Shown here piece by piece: positions 56,539 through 64,000 of a stretch of 64,000 nucleotides of DNA; the first letter of the stretch is position 1, and the number at the start of each line of letters is the position of its first letter. The notes beneath the pieces were generated by a model. That model made no database searches, had not been told where the DNA came from, and saw nothing but the letters and a program-made list of their open reading frames with translations. A program made the position numbers and the translations under genes. The DNA lies in contig WGMA01000042.1 of assembly GCA_016125285.1 (NCBI GenBank), positions 167,379 through 231,378 on the forward strand, given 5' to 3'. The DNA is from Phycisphaera sp. Lineage in GTDB: Bacteria; Planctomycetota; Phycisphaerae; Phycisphaerales; Zrk34.

Positions 56539-57285
56539 TTACAGATCGATGATCTCGCCCTCGAACACGGGCGACAGGTCCGTGCACGCGGGCTCGAACC
56601 CGTCGGGCAGGTGGATGAGCCGGATGCGGCGGCGCAGGTCGTCGGGCAGGGCGTTGAGCTTGCCGATGGGCGTGTGCGCGACGGAGAAGTTCGCCTCGTG
56701 GATGATCACGTCCGCCTCGCTGAGCCACTCGATGTGCTCGGGGTCGAACGGCGTGTCGCTGGCCCAGCCGAGCGTCGCGTCGCCGTCGCGGATGAGCAGG
56801 CCGATGGTCGGGATCGTGTGACGTGTGAATCGGCAGCGGAGTTCCATGCCGGCGATCGACGCCGACTCGCCGGGCTCGATGATGTGCACGTCGAAGTAGT
56901 CGTCGAGGCGTGAGGGGCGGTCGTGGCCCATCGGGGCGTCCATCGCGGGCGCCAGACGCTCCCAGACACGTTCGGCGATCGGGGCGGCGGTGTGCAGGCG
57001 CGGGCGGGGCAGGTCGCGTCCTTCGAGCTGCCAGACGCGGCGGAGGAAGCCGAACGACTCGAGGCCGTTGCTGTGATCGCCGTGCAGGTGGGTGAGGATG
57101 ATGTCGCCGACCATCGACGCGTCGACCTGCGGGATGCCCGCCTTGTCACACGCCGTCCGCAGCACGCGGTGGGGCAGGTCCGGACAGTCAATCATCACGT
57201 ATCCATCCGGCCCCTTCAGCAAGGCGCCGGTGCTGAAATGCTCGGTGGTAAAGGCATCCCCGATGCCCGTGATGAGTATCCGCAT
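56539..57285 (-). CDS. Metallo-beta-lactamase-fold hydrolase (RNase Z-like group)
   Basis: A 248-residue protein with the full motif ILTHLHGDHSNG (HxHxDH) and a later His in FTRHTIPTIGLLI, Asp in LGWASDTPFDPEH, and HEANFSVAHTPIG. The pattern is that of the RNase Z/ElaC-like or phosphorylcholine-type MBL groups. The usual exosite arm of tRNase Z is not obvious. The neighbouring PP2C gene ends 115 nt before its start. Substrate unknown. Confidence 0.8.
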   Translation of the reverse strand: MRILITGIGDAFTTEHFSTGALLKGPDGYVMIDCPDLPHRVLRTACDKAGIPQVDASMVGDIILTHLHGDHSNGLESFGFLRRVWQLEGRDLPRPRLHTAAPIAERVWERLAPAMDAPMGHDRPSRLDDYFDVHIIEPGESASIAGMELRCRFTRHTIPTIGLLIRDGDATLGWASDTPFDPEHIEWLSEADVIIHEANFSVAHTPIGKLNALPDDLRRRIRLIHLPDGFEPACTDLSPVFEGEIIDL

Positions 57286-57399
57286 GTCGTTATGGTCGCT
57301 CGAAATAGATCGGTTGGCAAGCGGTCGGCCGGGCGTCCGGCCCCGATTCGTCGTTCCCAGGATTCGTACGCCCCGGATCGGTCCGTCGTTCGCGCCGGT

Positions 57400-58689
57400 T
57401 CAGAACGTGCTGCGGTCGGCCAGCAGCTGCAGTTCCTCGTCCGCCGCGGCCGGCATCGTGCTGTCGAGGATCTCCGGCATCGTGTTCTTGAACGTCGCCA
57501 GCTCGTTGCTCGTGACGCGCAGGCGATGGTTGAGCACGCGGCAGATCGGCCACAGCAGCTTGATGCCCATGCGCGGCTCGAGGTTCAGCAGCGTGAAGAA
57601 GTTTTCGCGCCCGATGCGGATCATCTGGCTGCGCTCCAGCGCCACGACGTCCGCCGAGCGCGGGGCCTTGTCGATCAGCGCCATCTCGCCGAAGAAGTCG
57701 CCCGACTGCAGCTCCGCCAGCACCTGGTCCTGCTTGACCACCTGCACGCGGCCGTTGAGGCAGATGAACAGCCGGCCGTCCACCTCGCCCTCGGCGATGA
57801 CCTGCTCGCCTTCCTCGTAGGTCGCCACGCTCGCCACGTTCAGCACCTTCATCAGGTCCTTGTAGTTCAGGTGCTGGAACAGCGGGATCTGGCGGAGGAT
57901 CTCGACCTTGCGGGCGGCCTCGTTGTCGGTCGGCGCGCCGGTCGGCTGCACGTGGATCGTCAGCGCGGTGATGTTGTCGTGCCCGCCGCGCTCGTTGGCC
58001 ATCTGGATCAGCGCCTTGGGCGTGACCTTCGCCGCCATGTTCGCGTAGGTCGCCGCGAGGTCGCCTTCCCTGAGGTACTCGCTGAGCCCGTCGGAGCAGA
58101 GCAGGAACTTGTCGTCGCCGGCCAGCTCCATGAACAGCGTGTCGGGCTGGATGAATTCGCGGTGGCCGACGGCGCGGGTGATCTGCGATGTGTTGGCCTG
58201 CTCGCGCGCCTCCTCGATGGTGATCTCGCCGCGCTTGAGCTTGCGCATCACCAGCGTGTGGTCCTCGGTGAGCTGGATCGCCTCGCCGTCGCGGATCAGG
58301 TACACGCGGCTGTCCCCGGCGTGCGCGACCACGGCGTTGCGGCTGAACATCAGCACCATCACCACCGTGCACGCCATGCCGCGCTTGTCGTTGTCCGCCT
58401 GCGACATCTCGAACACCACGCGGTTCGCCTCGCAGATCGCCTCCTCGGCCAGCCGCGTCACGACGTCGCGCTTCGGCTCCTTGGCGTGATCGGCGAGCAG
58501 CGCCGCGTGACGCTGGATGTACTTGTGGATCGTTTCGACAGCGGTCTGACTCGCGACCTCGCCGGCGGCGTGACCACCCACGCCGTCGCACACGACGTAA
58601 AGCCCCAGATCGCCGGCCAACAGCAACGCGTCCTCGTTGTGACTACGCTGCATGCCGACGTCAGACATCCCCGTAGCGCTGTGCTTCAT
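57400..58689 (-). CDS. PP2C phosphatase fused to a cyclic nucleotide-binding domain
   Basis: A 429-residue protein. Residues 1-245 form a PP2C (PPM) phosphatase: SHNEDALLLAGDLGLYVVCDGVGGHAAGE, GMACTVVMVLMFSRNAVVAH, AHAGDSRVYLIRDGEAIQ, LLCSDGLSEYL and GGHDNITALTIHV. Residues about 265-385 are a cNMP-binding domain: IPLFQHLNYKDLMKVLN, EVDGRLFICLNGRVQVV and the phosphate-binding cassette-like SGDFFGEMALIDKAPRSADV. It should dephosphorylate serine/threonine residues under control of cAMP or a related nucleotide. TATAAT on the minus strand (58697-58702) is 7 nt before the ATG, with ATGACA 18 nt upstream. Confidence 0.9.
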   Translation of the reverse strand: MKHSATGMSDVGMQRSHNEDALLLAGDLGLYVVCDGVGGHAAGEVASQTAVETIHKYIQRHAALLADHAKEPKRDVVTRLAEEAICEANRVVFEMSQADNDKRGMACTVVMVLMFSRNAVVAHAGDSRVYLIRDGEAIQLTEDHTLVMRKLKRGEITIEEAREQANTSQITRAVGHREFIQPDTLFMELAGDDKFLLCSDGLSEYLREGDLAATYANMAAKVTPKALIQMANERGGHDNITALTIHVQPTGAPTDNEAARKVEILRQIPLFQHLNYKDLMKVLNVASVATYEEGEQVIAEGEVDGRLFICLNGRVQVVKQDQVLAELQSGDFFGEMALIDKAPRSADVVALERSQMIRIGRENFFTLLNLEPRMGIKLLWPICRVLNHRLRVTSNELATFKNTMPEILDSTMPAAADEELQLLADRSTF

Positions 58690-58696
58690 GGCCGGG

Positions 58697-58726
58697 ATTA
58701 TAACAGTGTCCCGCCGGGCGTGTCAT
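58697..58726 (-). promoter_or_regulatory. Promoter of the PP2C-cNMP gene: ATGACA-18-TATAAT, 7 nt before ATG
   Basis: TATAAT (58697-58702 on the minus strand) and a 5-of-6 match to the -35 consensus (plus 58721-58726). Seven nt remain between the box and the ATG at 58689, so a near-leaderless mRNA is expected. Confidence 0.65.
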
Positions 58727-58786
58727 GCAGACTTTCGGCCACGCCGGGCGTTGATCGGTCGGCCCGAGAACGGTAGCGTAATAGGC

Positions 58787-59077
58787 ATGCTCAAGAAGCT
58801 CGGGATGCTGCTGTTTCTCGTGCTGCCGCGGCTCGTCGTGATCGGACTGTGGGTGGGCACGGGCTTCTTTCGCGAGGCGTTCGATACGTGGGTGTTCCCG
58901 CTGATCGGCGTCGTGCTGGCGCCGTTCTCGGTGCTGACGTGGGCGTGGATCTCCCTACAGAAAACCGCGCCGCCCGTGTACTGGTGGGGCGTGCTGATCC
59001 TCGCGGTGATCGTCGACATCGTCGCCGGTCGCGTCGGCGGCAACAAGCAGCTCTACAACCGCTACGGCCGTACGTGA
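58787..59077 (+). CDS. Small membrane protein of unknown function
   Basis: A 96-residue protein with a hydrophobic start (KKLGMLLFLVLPRLVVIGLW), a second hydrophobic segment (VFPLIGVVLAPFSVLTWAWI) and a third near VYWWGVLILAVIVDIVAG. It ends in a short charged tail. The pattern is of a small helical inner-membrane protein; I do not recognise the family. It is 1 nt from the converging sulfatase stop. Start ATG 58787 is supported only by the hydrophobic N-terminus. Confidence 0.55.
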   Translation: MLKKLGMLLFLVLPRLVVIGLWVGTGFFREAFDTWVFPLIGVVLAPFSVLTWAWISLQKTAPPVYWWGVLILAVIVDIVAGRVGGNKQLYNRYGRT

Positions 59078-59078
59078 A

Positions 59079-60803
59079 TCACTTTTTCTTATTGCCGCCC
59101 GGATACGGCAGCACGTGCGTGCGCTCGGCGTAGGCCTCCCACTCGGCGGCCATCTTCTCGACGATGTCCGAGTGCTCGCTGGCCACGTCGTTGACCTCCG
59201 AGCGGTCGGCTTCCATGTCGTGCAGTTCCCACTTGCCGTTGCGTCCCTTCGCCACGATCTTCCACCTGCCGTCGCGCACGGCGCGGTTGCCCTCGTGCTC
59301 CCAGAACAGCGGGTTGGGTCGGTTGAGGTCCTTGCCGGCAAACGCCGGGGCGAGCGACACGCCCTCCATCGGGTGGATCGAGTGCCCGTTGAGCGACTCG
59401 GGGTACTTCGCGCCGGCGAGGTCGACGCACGTGGCCATCAGGTCGATCAGGTGCCCCGGCTGCGGTTCGAAGGCGCCGTTGCGCGACGCGGGGATGCCCT
59501 TGGGCCAGTGCGCGATCAGCGGCGTCGAGATGCCGCCCTCGTGCACGTAGTGCTTGAACATGCGGAACGGCGTGTTCGACGCGTTCGCCCAAGACAGGCC
59601 GTAGCCGATGTACGAGTCCGGCCCGCCGGGCACGACGCCTCGGCCCTGCTTCACGACGCGCCCGTCGCGCGTCCGCTTCGGGATCATGTCGTACTGCAGC
59701 TCCTCGGGCTTCATCGGCTTGAGCACGTCGGGCTCCGAGTCGCGGTACGTGATCTTGTTGCCGCGGCCCATGTTCTCGGCGCACCCGCCGTTGTCCTGCA
59801 GGAAGAAGACCAGCGTGTTGTCGAGCTGGTCGTTGGCCTTGAGCGTCGACACGATCTTGCCGACGCCCTGGTCGAGGTGGTCGACCATCGCCGCGTACAC
59901 CTCCATCAGGCTCGACTCCCACTCCTTATCCGGAGCGTCCTCCCACGCGGGCGAGCCGGGGTCACGCGGCGACAGCTTCCACTCGGGCTTGATCAGCCCC
60001 ATCTCCTGCATCCGCTTGTAGCGCGACGCACGCAGCGCGTCCCAACCGGCGTCGTACCTGCCCTTGTACTTGGCGATGTCCTGCGGCAGCGCATGCATCG
60101 GCCAGTGCGCCGCGGTGAACGTCACGTACATAAAGAACGGCTTGTCCTTCTTGTGCTCGCTGATGTACCGCGACGCGTTGTCCGCGATCGCGTCGGTGTA
60201 GTAGTACACGTCGGGCTTGTACTCGGGGTCGGCGTACGGGCTGATCAGCGTGTTGTCGCGCGTCAGCGAGTTGGGGTCGTAGAAGCTGCCGGCGCCGTGG
60301 ATCGTGCCGTAGAACCGGTCGAACCCGCGCTGCAGCGGCCAGTTCTTCTTGTCGGTCTCCTCCCGCGGATTGACCTTCGGCGTCACGTGCCACTTGCCGG
60401 CCATGTACGTCGCGTATCCCGCGGACTTCATCACCTGCGCGATCGTCACGCAGTGCTCGTTGAGGTCGCCGCGGTAGCCTTCCTCGCCGCGGTCCTCCAT
60501 CATGTGACCGATGCCCGTCTCGTGCGGGTAGAGGCCCGTGAGGATCGACGCGCGGGTGGGGCAGCAGCGCGACGTGTTGTAGAACTGCGTGAAACGCACG
60601 CCCTCGGCCGCAAGTTTGTTGAGGTTCGGCGTGTCGATCTCCGAGCCGAAGCAGCCGATGTCGCTGTAGCCCATGTCGTCGGACATGATGATGATGATGT
60701 TGGGCCGCGGCGCCGCGCAAGCCGCCTGCGGCTTAGCAAGCACACCCATCACCAGCAGCGCAGCGACAGCCACGAACACGCGTCGATCGATCAGTTTTGT
60801 CAC
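59079..60803 (-). CDS. Secreted sulfatase (formylglycine type)
   Basis: A 574-residue arylsulfatase-like enzyme. Signal peptide follows GTG 60803 (RRVFVAVAALLVMGVLA). NIIIIMSDDMGYSD is the metal-binding start, and the FGly motif is C-C-P-T-R in SRCCPTRASILTG, so Cys is modified to formylglycine. GKWHV and FGTIHG blocks and the C-terminal WEHEGNRAVRDGRWK are typical of this planctomycete sulfatase group. It ends in NKKK. Substrate is probably a sulfated polysaccharide. A start at 60890 exists, but it would add residues before the signal. The following gene is ACP-like. Confidence 0.9.
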   Translation of the reverse strand: MTKLIDRRVFVAVAALLVMGVLAKPQAACAAPRPNIIIIMSDDMGYSDIGCFGSEIDTPNLNKLAAEGVRFTQFYNTSRCCPTRASILTGLYPHETGIGHMMEDRGEEGYRGDLNEHCVTIAQVMKSAGYATYMAGKWHVTPKVNPREETDKKNWPLQRGFDRFYGTIHGAGSFYDPNSLTRDNTLISPYADPEYKPDVYYYTDAIADNASRYISEHKKDKPFFMYVTFTAAHWPMHALPQDIAKYKGRYDAGWDALRASRYKRMQEMGLIKPEWKLSPRDPGSPAWEDAPDKEWESSLMEVYAAMVDHLDQGVGKIVSTLKANDQLDNTLVFFLQDNGGCAENMGRGNKITYRDSEPDVLKPMKPEELQYDMIPKRTRDGRVVKQGRGVVPGGPDSYIGYGLSWANASNTPFRMFKHYVHEGGISTPLIAHWPKGIPASRNGAFEPQPGHLIDLMATCVDLAGAKYPESLNGHSIHPMEGVSLAPAFAGKDLNRPNPLFWEHEGNRAVRDGRWKIVAKGRNGKWELHDMEADRSEVNDVASEHSDIVEKMAAEWEAYAERTHVLPYPGGNKKK

Positions 60804-60941
60804 CGGGATAATCCTCGTTGCTCCGAGTCGTCCGAACCTGTGTGCCTGTGCCTTCGTGCCCGTGCCATCCGATGGTATGCCGCATCGCAAATCGCGGCCA
60901 TGAGTTTTTGCGTCGCGCCGCTGTGAGCGTTGACCGGTCAG

Positions 60942-61208
60942 CTATTCGAGTCCAAGGTCGTAGATGAGGTGTGATTCGGGCCGTACGTCGTCCGGCTGCA
61001 GGCTCCTCTGATCACAGATGATCTGTCGAATACCCTCAAAAACCTCATCCTTGAGGGCATCGTCGGCGGTCACACCTTTTTCTACCAGTTTCATTGTAGT
61101 CAACTCGCAGAACTCGGCGACGGTATAGATCTCCAACTCCTTGCTCGTGAACTGAACGTCGAAGCGTGACTCGACCTTCTGAATGACCTCGACAATATCG
61201 AGCCCCAT
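60942..61208 (-). CDS. Circularly permuted acyl-carrier-like protein without phosphopantetheine Ser
   Basis: An 88-residue protein. The first half (MGLDIVEVIQKVESRFDVQF, then ELEIYTVAEFCELTTMKLVEKG) matches the second half of acyl carrier proteins, starting just after the usual DS. The second half (DEVFEGIRQIICDQRSLQPD, then VRPESHLIYDLGLE) matches the first half and stops before the Ser. The motif that carries 4'-phosphopantetheine is thus absent at both ends. Similar permuted ACP-like proteins exist in other bacteria as far as I recall. It lies between two sulfatase genes, 15 nt downstream of the truncated one. Carrier function is doubtful. Confidence 0.75.
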   Translation of the reverse strand: MGLDIVEVIQKVESRFDVQFTSKELEIYTVAEFCELTTMKLVEKGVTADDALKDEVFEGIRQIICDQRSLQPDDVRPESHLIYDLGLE

Positions 61209-61223
61209 GGCGATGCTCCACCG

Positions 61224-62381
61224 CTATTTCTTCTTCTTGATCGGCCACGGCTCGACGCCCACGCGGTCGGCCCACGCCTGCCACTTCGCCTTCAGCTCCG
61301 CCGCCTTGTCCGGTTGCTTCTTCGACAGGTCGTTCAGCTCTGTGCGGTCCTCGGCGAGGTTGTACAACTCCCACGGCTTGCCGGCCTCGCGCACGAGCTT
61401 CCAGTCGCCGAGGCGAACCGCGGCGTTGCCCTGATGCTCCCAGTACAGGCCCTCCGGCCGATCGAGCGCGCCACCGGTCAGCGCGGGGCGGAGGCTGTGA
61501 CCCTGCGCGGGGATTACGTCGTGGCCGTCGTATTTCGTCGGGTAAGTCGCGCCGCCGAGGTCGACGCACGTGGCCATCAGGTCGATCACGTGACCGACCT
61601 GCGGCGTCAGCGTGCCGTTGAGCTTCGCGGGGATGCCGGCCGGCCAGTGCGCGATCAGCGGCGTCGAGATGCCGCCCTCGTGTTCGTACATCTTGTACAT
61701 GCGGAACGGCGCGTCGCACATGTTCGCCCCCGCGATGCCGAAGCTGACGTAGGAGTCCGGCGTGCCGCTCTTCGCCTTCGGATCGCCGCCGCGCGCGCCG
61801 GTGAAGCCGACCGGTCCGCCCTCGCCGCTCGCGCCGTTGTCCGACAGGAACAGGATCAGCGTGTTGTCGAGCTGGCCGAGTTCCCTGAGCTTCGCTACGA
61901 TGCGCCCGACGCCGTCGTCGATGAGGTGCACCATCGCCGCGTGAAGCGCCATGCGCAGGTCTTTCTCTTCCTTGTCCTTCACGCTCGACCAGTCCGGCGA
62001 CTTCGGATCGATCGGCGACAGCTTCGTGCCCGCCGGGAACAGGCCCAGCTCCATCTGCCGCTTGAACCTCGCCTCGCGGATGGGCTGCCAGCCGTCGATG
62101 TACCGGCCGAGGTACTTTTTCGTGACCTCCTCCGGCGCCTGCAGCGGCCAGTGCGGCGCGGTGTACGCCAGGTATAAAAACACCGGCTTGTCCGTCTTGA
62201 CGCCCTCGTCGATGAACTGGATTGCGTAGTCGGTGAACGCCGTGGTCGAATACCAACCATCGGGGACCTTGATCGGCGTGTCGTCCAGCACGAGGTGACG
62301 GTCGGGCAGCAGTCGGTATTGATGCCCGCCGCCCTCGGGGATGCCGTAGAACCGATCGAACCCGCGCTTCCGCGGCCAGTC
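61224..62381 (-). pseudogene. 5'-truncated sulfatase
   Basis: About 385 codons resembling the C-terminal two-thirds of the neighbouring sulfatase, from WPRKRGFDRFYGIPEGGGHQ (the counterpart of its NWPLQRGFDRFYG) to a Lys-rich end. The signal peptide and the roughly 170 residues holding the formylglycine C-x-P-x-R motif are missing. The frame remains open to 62471, but the sequence beyond 62381 is unlike sulfatases. Without the FGly residue it cannot be catalytic. Truncation breakpoint near 62381-62396. Confidence 0.75.
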
Positions 62382-62579
62382 GACGGGGTCCGACCTCCTT
62401 GTCTTTGCCACATCATCGCATGTGCAACAGGATCGCGCAAGATGCTCTAGATTGGACTGGTTTGGACTCAAAACGGGTCACTGCGCGGGTCACATGGGGA
62501 TGCTGATGATCCACGCACTTGGCAGGCAACATGGAGTCCTGCGCGTCGGTTTCGTGTGTTGATCATGTTGTTCTCAGGC
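62382..62579. other. Unassigned segment between two truncated genes
   Basis: No gene, insertion sequence or repeat was recognised. It contains GGGTCACTGCGCGGGTCAC, a direct repeat of GGGTCAC. It begins where the sulfatase homology ends and runs to the DUF1501 stop. Confidence 0.4.
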
Positions 62580-62945
62580 TTATGCGAAGACGTTCATCAC
62601 GGGCTGCGAGCTGTTGCCGATCTTGAAGGGGCGTCCGGAGGGCGACATGATCGTGTCTTCCGGGCGGATGCCCATGGCCCAGCCGACGGAGGCGTGCAGC
62701 TCGCCGACGGTGACCGGTTTGTCGGTGACGTGGCCGCCGGCCTCGTCGGTGGCGCCGTGCACGTATCCGCCCTTGACGCCCGCGCCGGCCAGGGCGACGG
62801 AGAACGCGGCGGGGTAGTGGTTGCGTCCGTCGCCCTTGTAGGCGGGTGACCGGCCGAACTCGGTGGTCAGCACGACCAGCGTCTGGTCGAGCAGGCCGCG
62901 CGACTTCAGATCACGCAGCAGCTGCGAGTAGCCCTGGGCGATGGC
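62580..62945 (-). pseudogene. 5'-truncated DUF1501 protein (C-terminal part only)
   Basis: About 121 codons of the DUF1501 family: GYSQLLRDLKSRGLLDQTLV, TEFGRSPAYKGDGRNHYPAA, GYVHGATDEAGGHVTDKPVT and the usual end. Roughly the first three quarters of the protein, including the Tat-type signal, are absent. The homology stops at 62945, where a gene of opposite orientation begins. DUF1501 proteins usually pair with DUF1553/DUF1549 genes in planctomycetes; none is present here. Confidence 0.78.
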
Positions 62946-64000
62946 GCACGGCGGGGATAACGAGCGGTGGCGGCGGCCCGGCAAGGCGTCCGGCGTCTCC
63001 GCGACGCTCAAGGACCGCGTGTTCTACGTGTTCAGTTCCAACGCCGCTCCGTTCGAGCCGAACCAGCCCTACGCGCCGTTCGCGGTTTACGCTCGGCTCG
63101 AGCACGGCGGCGACTTCGAGGCCGCGGCGCGAGCGCTACGCCTTGAGGGCTACGGCAGCGACGACCTGCCGCAGGAGCATCCCGACGTTGATATCTCGGG
63201 CATCGTCGCCAAAGCGACCGTGTCCGACGACCCGCCAGACGATCGCGCCCCGGGCGACCCCGGCCCGATCCCCGAGCACCTGTTCGCCGTGCCGGGCCTC
63301 GTATCTCGCGTCATGGACTTCACGCTCGCCAACGCGCCGTACCCCAACGTCGGCCTGGCGTTCTGCGGCGCGCTGGCGCTGCAGTCCTATCTGTGCGGGC
63401 GAAAGGTATCCGACCCCGGCGACCTGCGGCCCAACATCTACCTGCTGGCGCTGGCACCCAGCGGTACCGGCAAGGACTTTCCGCGCAAGGTCAACGCGCG
63501 CGTCCTGTTCGAGATCGGGCACATCGCGGCGCTCGGCGACAAGTTCGCCTCCGGCGAGGGCATCCAGGACGCGCTGGCGCGCACACCGGCGATGCTGTTC
63601 CAGAACGACGAGATGGACGGCGTGCTGCGGCAGATCAACCTCGACCGCGAGTGCCGAGGCGAGTCGATGACCAACATCTTGCTCACGGTCTACACCTCGG
63701 CCAACGACCTGTACGCCCTGCGCGCTCGGGCCGGGCAGAAGGAAGCGGGCCACATCGACCAGCCGCACCTGACGCTCTTCGGCACCGCCACGCCGCAGTA
63801 CTTCTACGAGTCGCTGAACCAGCGCATGCTCACCAACGGCTTCTTCGCCCGCCTGATCATCGTCGACATCGGCAAGCGCGGCGAAGGCCAGACGCCCGGC
63901 AGCCCGCGCAACGTGCCCGAGGAGGTCCTGCAGGTCGCTCGCTGGTGGGCGGAGTTCCAGCCCGGCACGCGCAGGGCGAACCTGCTCGAGGTCCACCCCG
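62941..64000 (+). CDS. Mobile-element primase/DUF3987-like protein, truncated at its 5' end and cut by the window edge
   Basis: A 353-codon open frame from ATG 62941 to the end. It starts with AHGGDNERWRRPGKASGVSA, which corresponds to the inside of a CHC2-like primase zinc region where CPAHGG is expected. It continues with RVFYVFSSNAAPFEP and YARLEHGGDFEAAARALRLE. A helicase-like part follows: APSGTGKDFPRKVN (Walker A-like, Asp for Ser/Thr), FQNDEMDGVLRQIN and LFGTATPQYFYESL. Such proteins come from integrative elements and phages. The true N-terminus is missing; the start codon at 62941 is fortuitous. Confidence 0.72.
   Translation, partial: MAHGGDNERWRRPGKASGVSATLKDRVFYVFSSNAAPFEPNQPYAPFAVYARLEHGGDFEAAARALRLEGYGSDDLPQEHPDVDISGIVAKATVSDDPPDDRAPGDPGPIPEHLFAVPGLVSRVMDFTLANAPYPNVGLAFCGALALQSYLCGRKVSDPGDLRPNIYLLALAPSGTGKDFPRKVNARVLFEIGHIAALGDKFASGEGIQDALARTPAMLFQNDEMDGVLRQINLDRECRGESMTNILLTVYTSANDLYALRARAGQKEAGHIDQPHLTLFGTATPQYFYESLNQRMLTNGFFARLIIVDIGKRGEGQTPGSPRNVPEEVLQVARWWAEFQPGTRRANLLEVHP

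Noticed and set aside
62846..63670. A 274-codon plus-strand frame over the right end
   Set aside because: It is out of frame with the primase-like protein and is Arg/Ser/Thr-rich, without any family pattern.

Overview
The window is GC-rich, densely packed chromosomal DNA, most likely from a Planctomycetota bacterium, perhaps of the Phycisphaerae type. The markers are secreted sulfatases, a DUF1080 lipoprotein, a DUF1501 remnant, a secreted PQQ-type propeller, a LamG-domain protein, prepilin-type proteins, a SASA esterase, and lpxA with an MsbA-like exporter, which point to a Gram-negative envelope with lipid A. No rRNA, tRNA, CRISPR array or intact transposase was recognised.

Left part (1-31250). 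This is a patchwork of short transcription units on both strands. It holds a DUF2339 membrane protein cut by the window edge, a sigma-54 activator, a secreted phosphoesterase, a tandem-PPK2 polyphosphate kinase, a LamG protein, a peroxiredoxin, a SASA esterase, SixA, MsrB, DUF502, a run of secreted proteins (DUF1080, PQQ propeller, sugar isomerase/epimerase), enolase, a rhodanese-like lipoprotein, a cobalamin adenosyltransferase, a YhaM-like exonuclease, Apt, GroES, AroA overlapping an ABC exporter, LpxA, LipB, an esterase and two prepilin-like proteins.

Middle (31350-42900). The main rightward operon starts with a consensus-like promoter and a roughly 390-nt structured leader that contains a terminator-like hairpin. 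It reads nusA, infB, ylxP, rbfA, then an HhH-GPD-like protein with a histone-like lysine tail. hisG, a very large TPR protein and yebC follow. Translation and RNA-metabolism genes are therefore grouped with one DNA-binding protein and one histidine-biosynthesis gene.

Right part (42900-59080). A GspF-N-like/TPR membrane protein comes first. It is followed by the threonine degradation pair tdh-kbl, acyP, a WD40-like protein, icd, ppnP, a GH57 branching enzyme, and speA facing a deoxyhypusine-synthase-like gene (polyamine context). Then come phosphatase and signalling genes: a PPP phosphatase, an MBL hydrolase and a PP2C-cyclic-nucleotide-domain fusion.

Right end (59080-64000). An intact sulfatase, a circularly permuted acyl-carrier-like protein and a 5'-truncated sulfatase lie in tandem. 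They are followed by about 200 nt of unassigned sequence and a 5'-truncated DUF1501 gene. This abuts, head to head, a 5'-truncated mobile-element primase/DUF3987-type gene. The cluster of breakpoints suggests either insertion and rearrangement or an assembly join.

Between genes I see three recurring patterns. Promoters with a TATAAT/TACAAT box only 6-9 nt before the start codon imply leaderless or near-leaderless mRNAs. Two intergenic hairpins are built from 7-nt repeats. One copy of a widespread CCCTCTCCCT palindromic repeat follows kbl.
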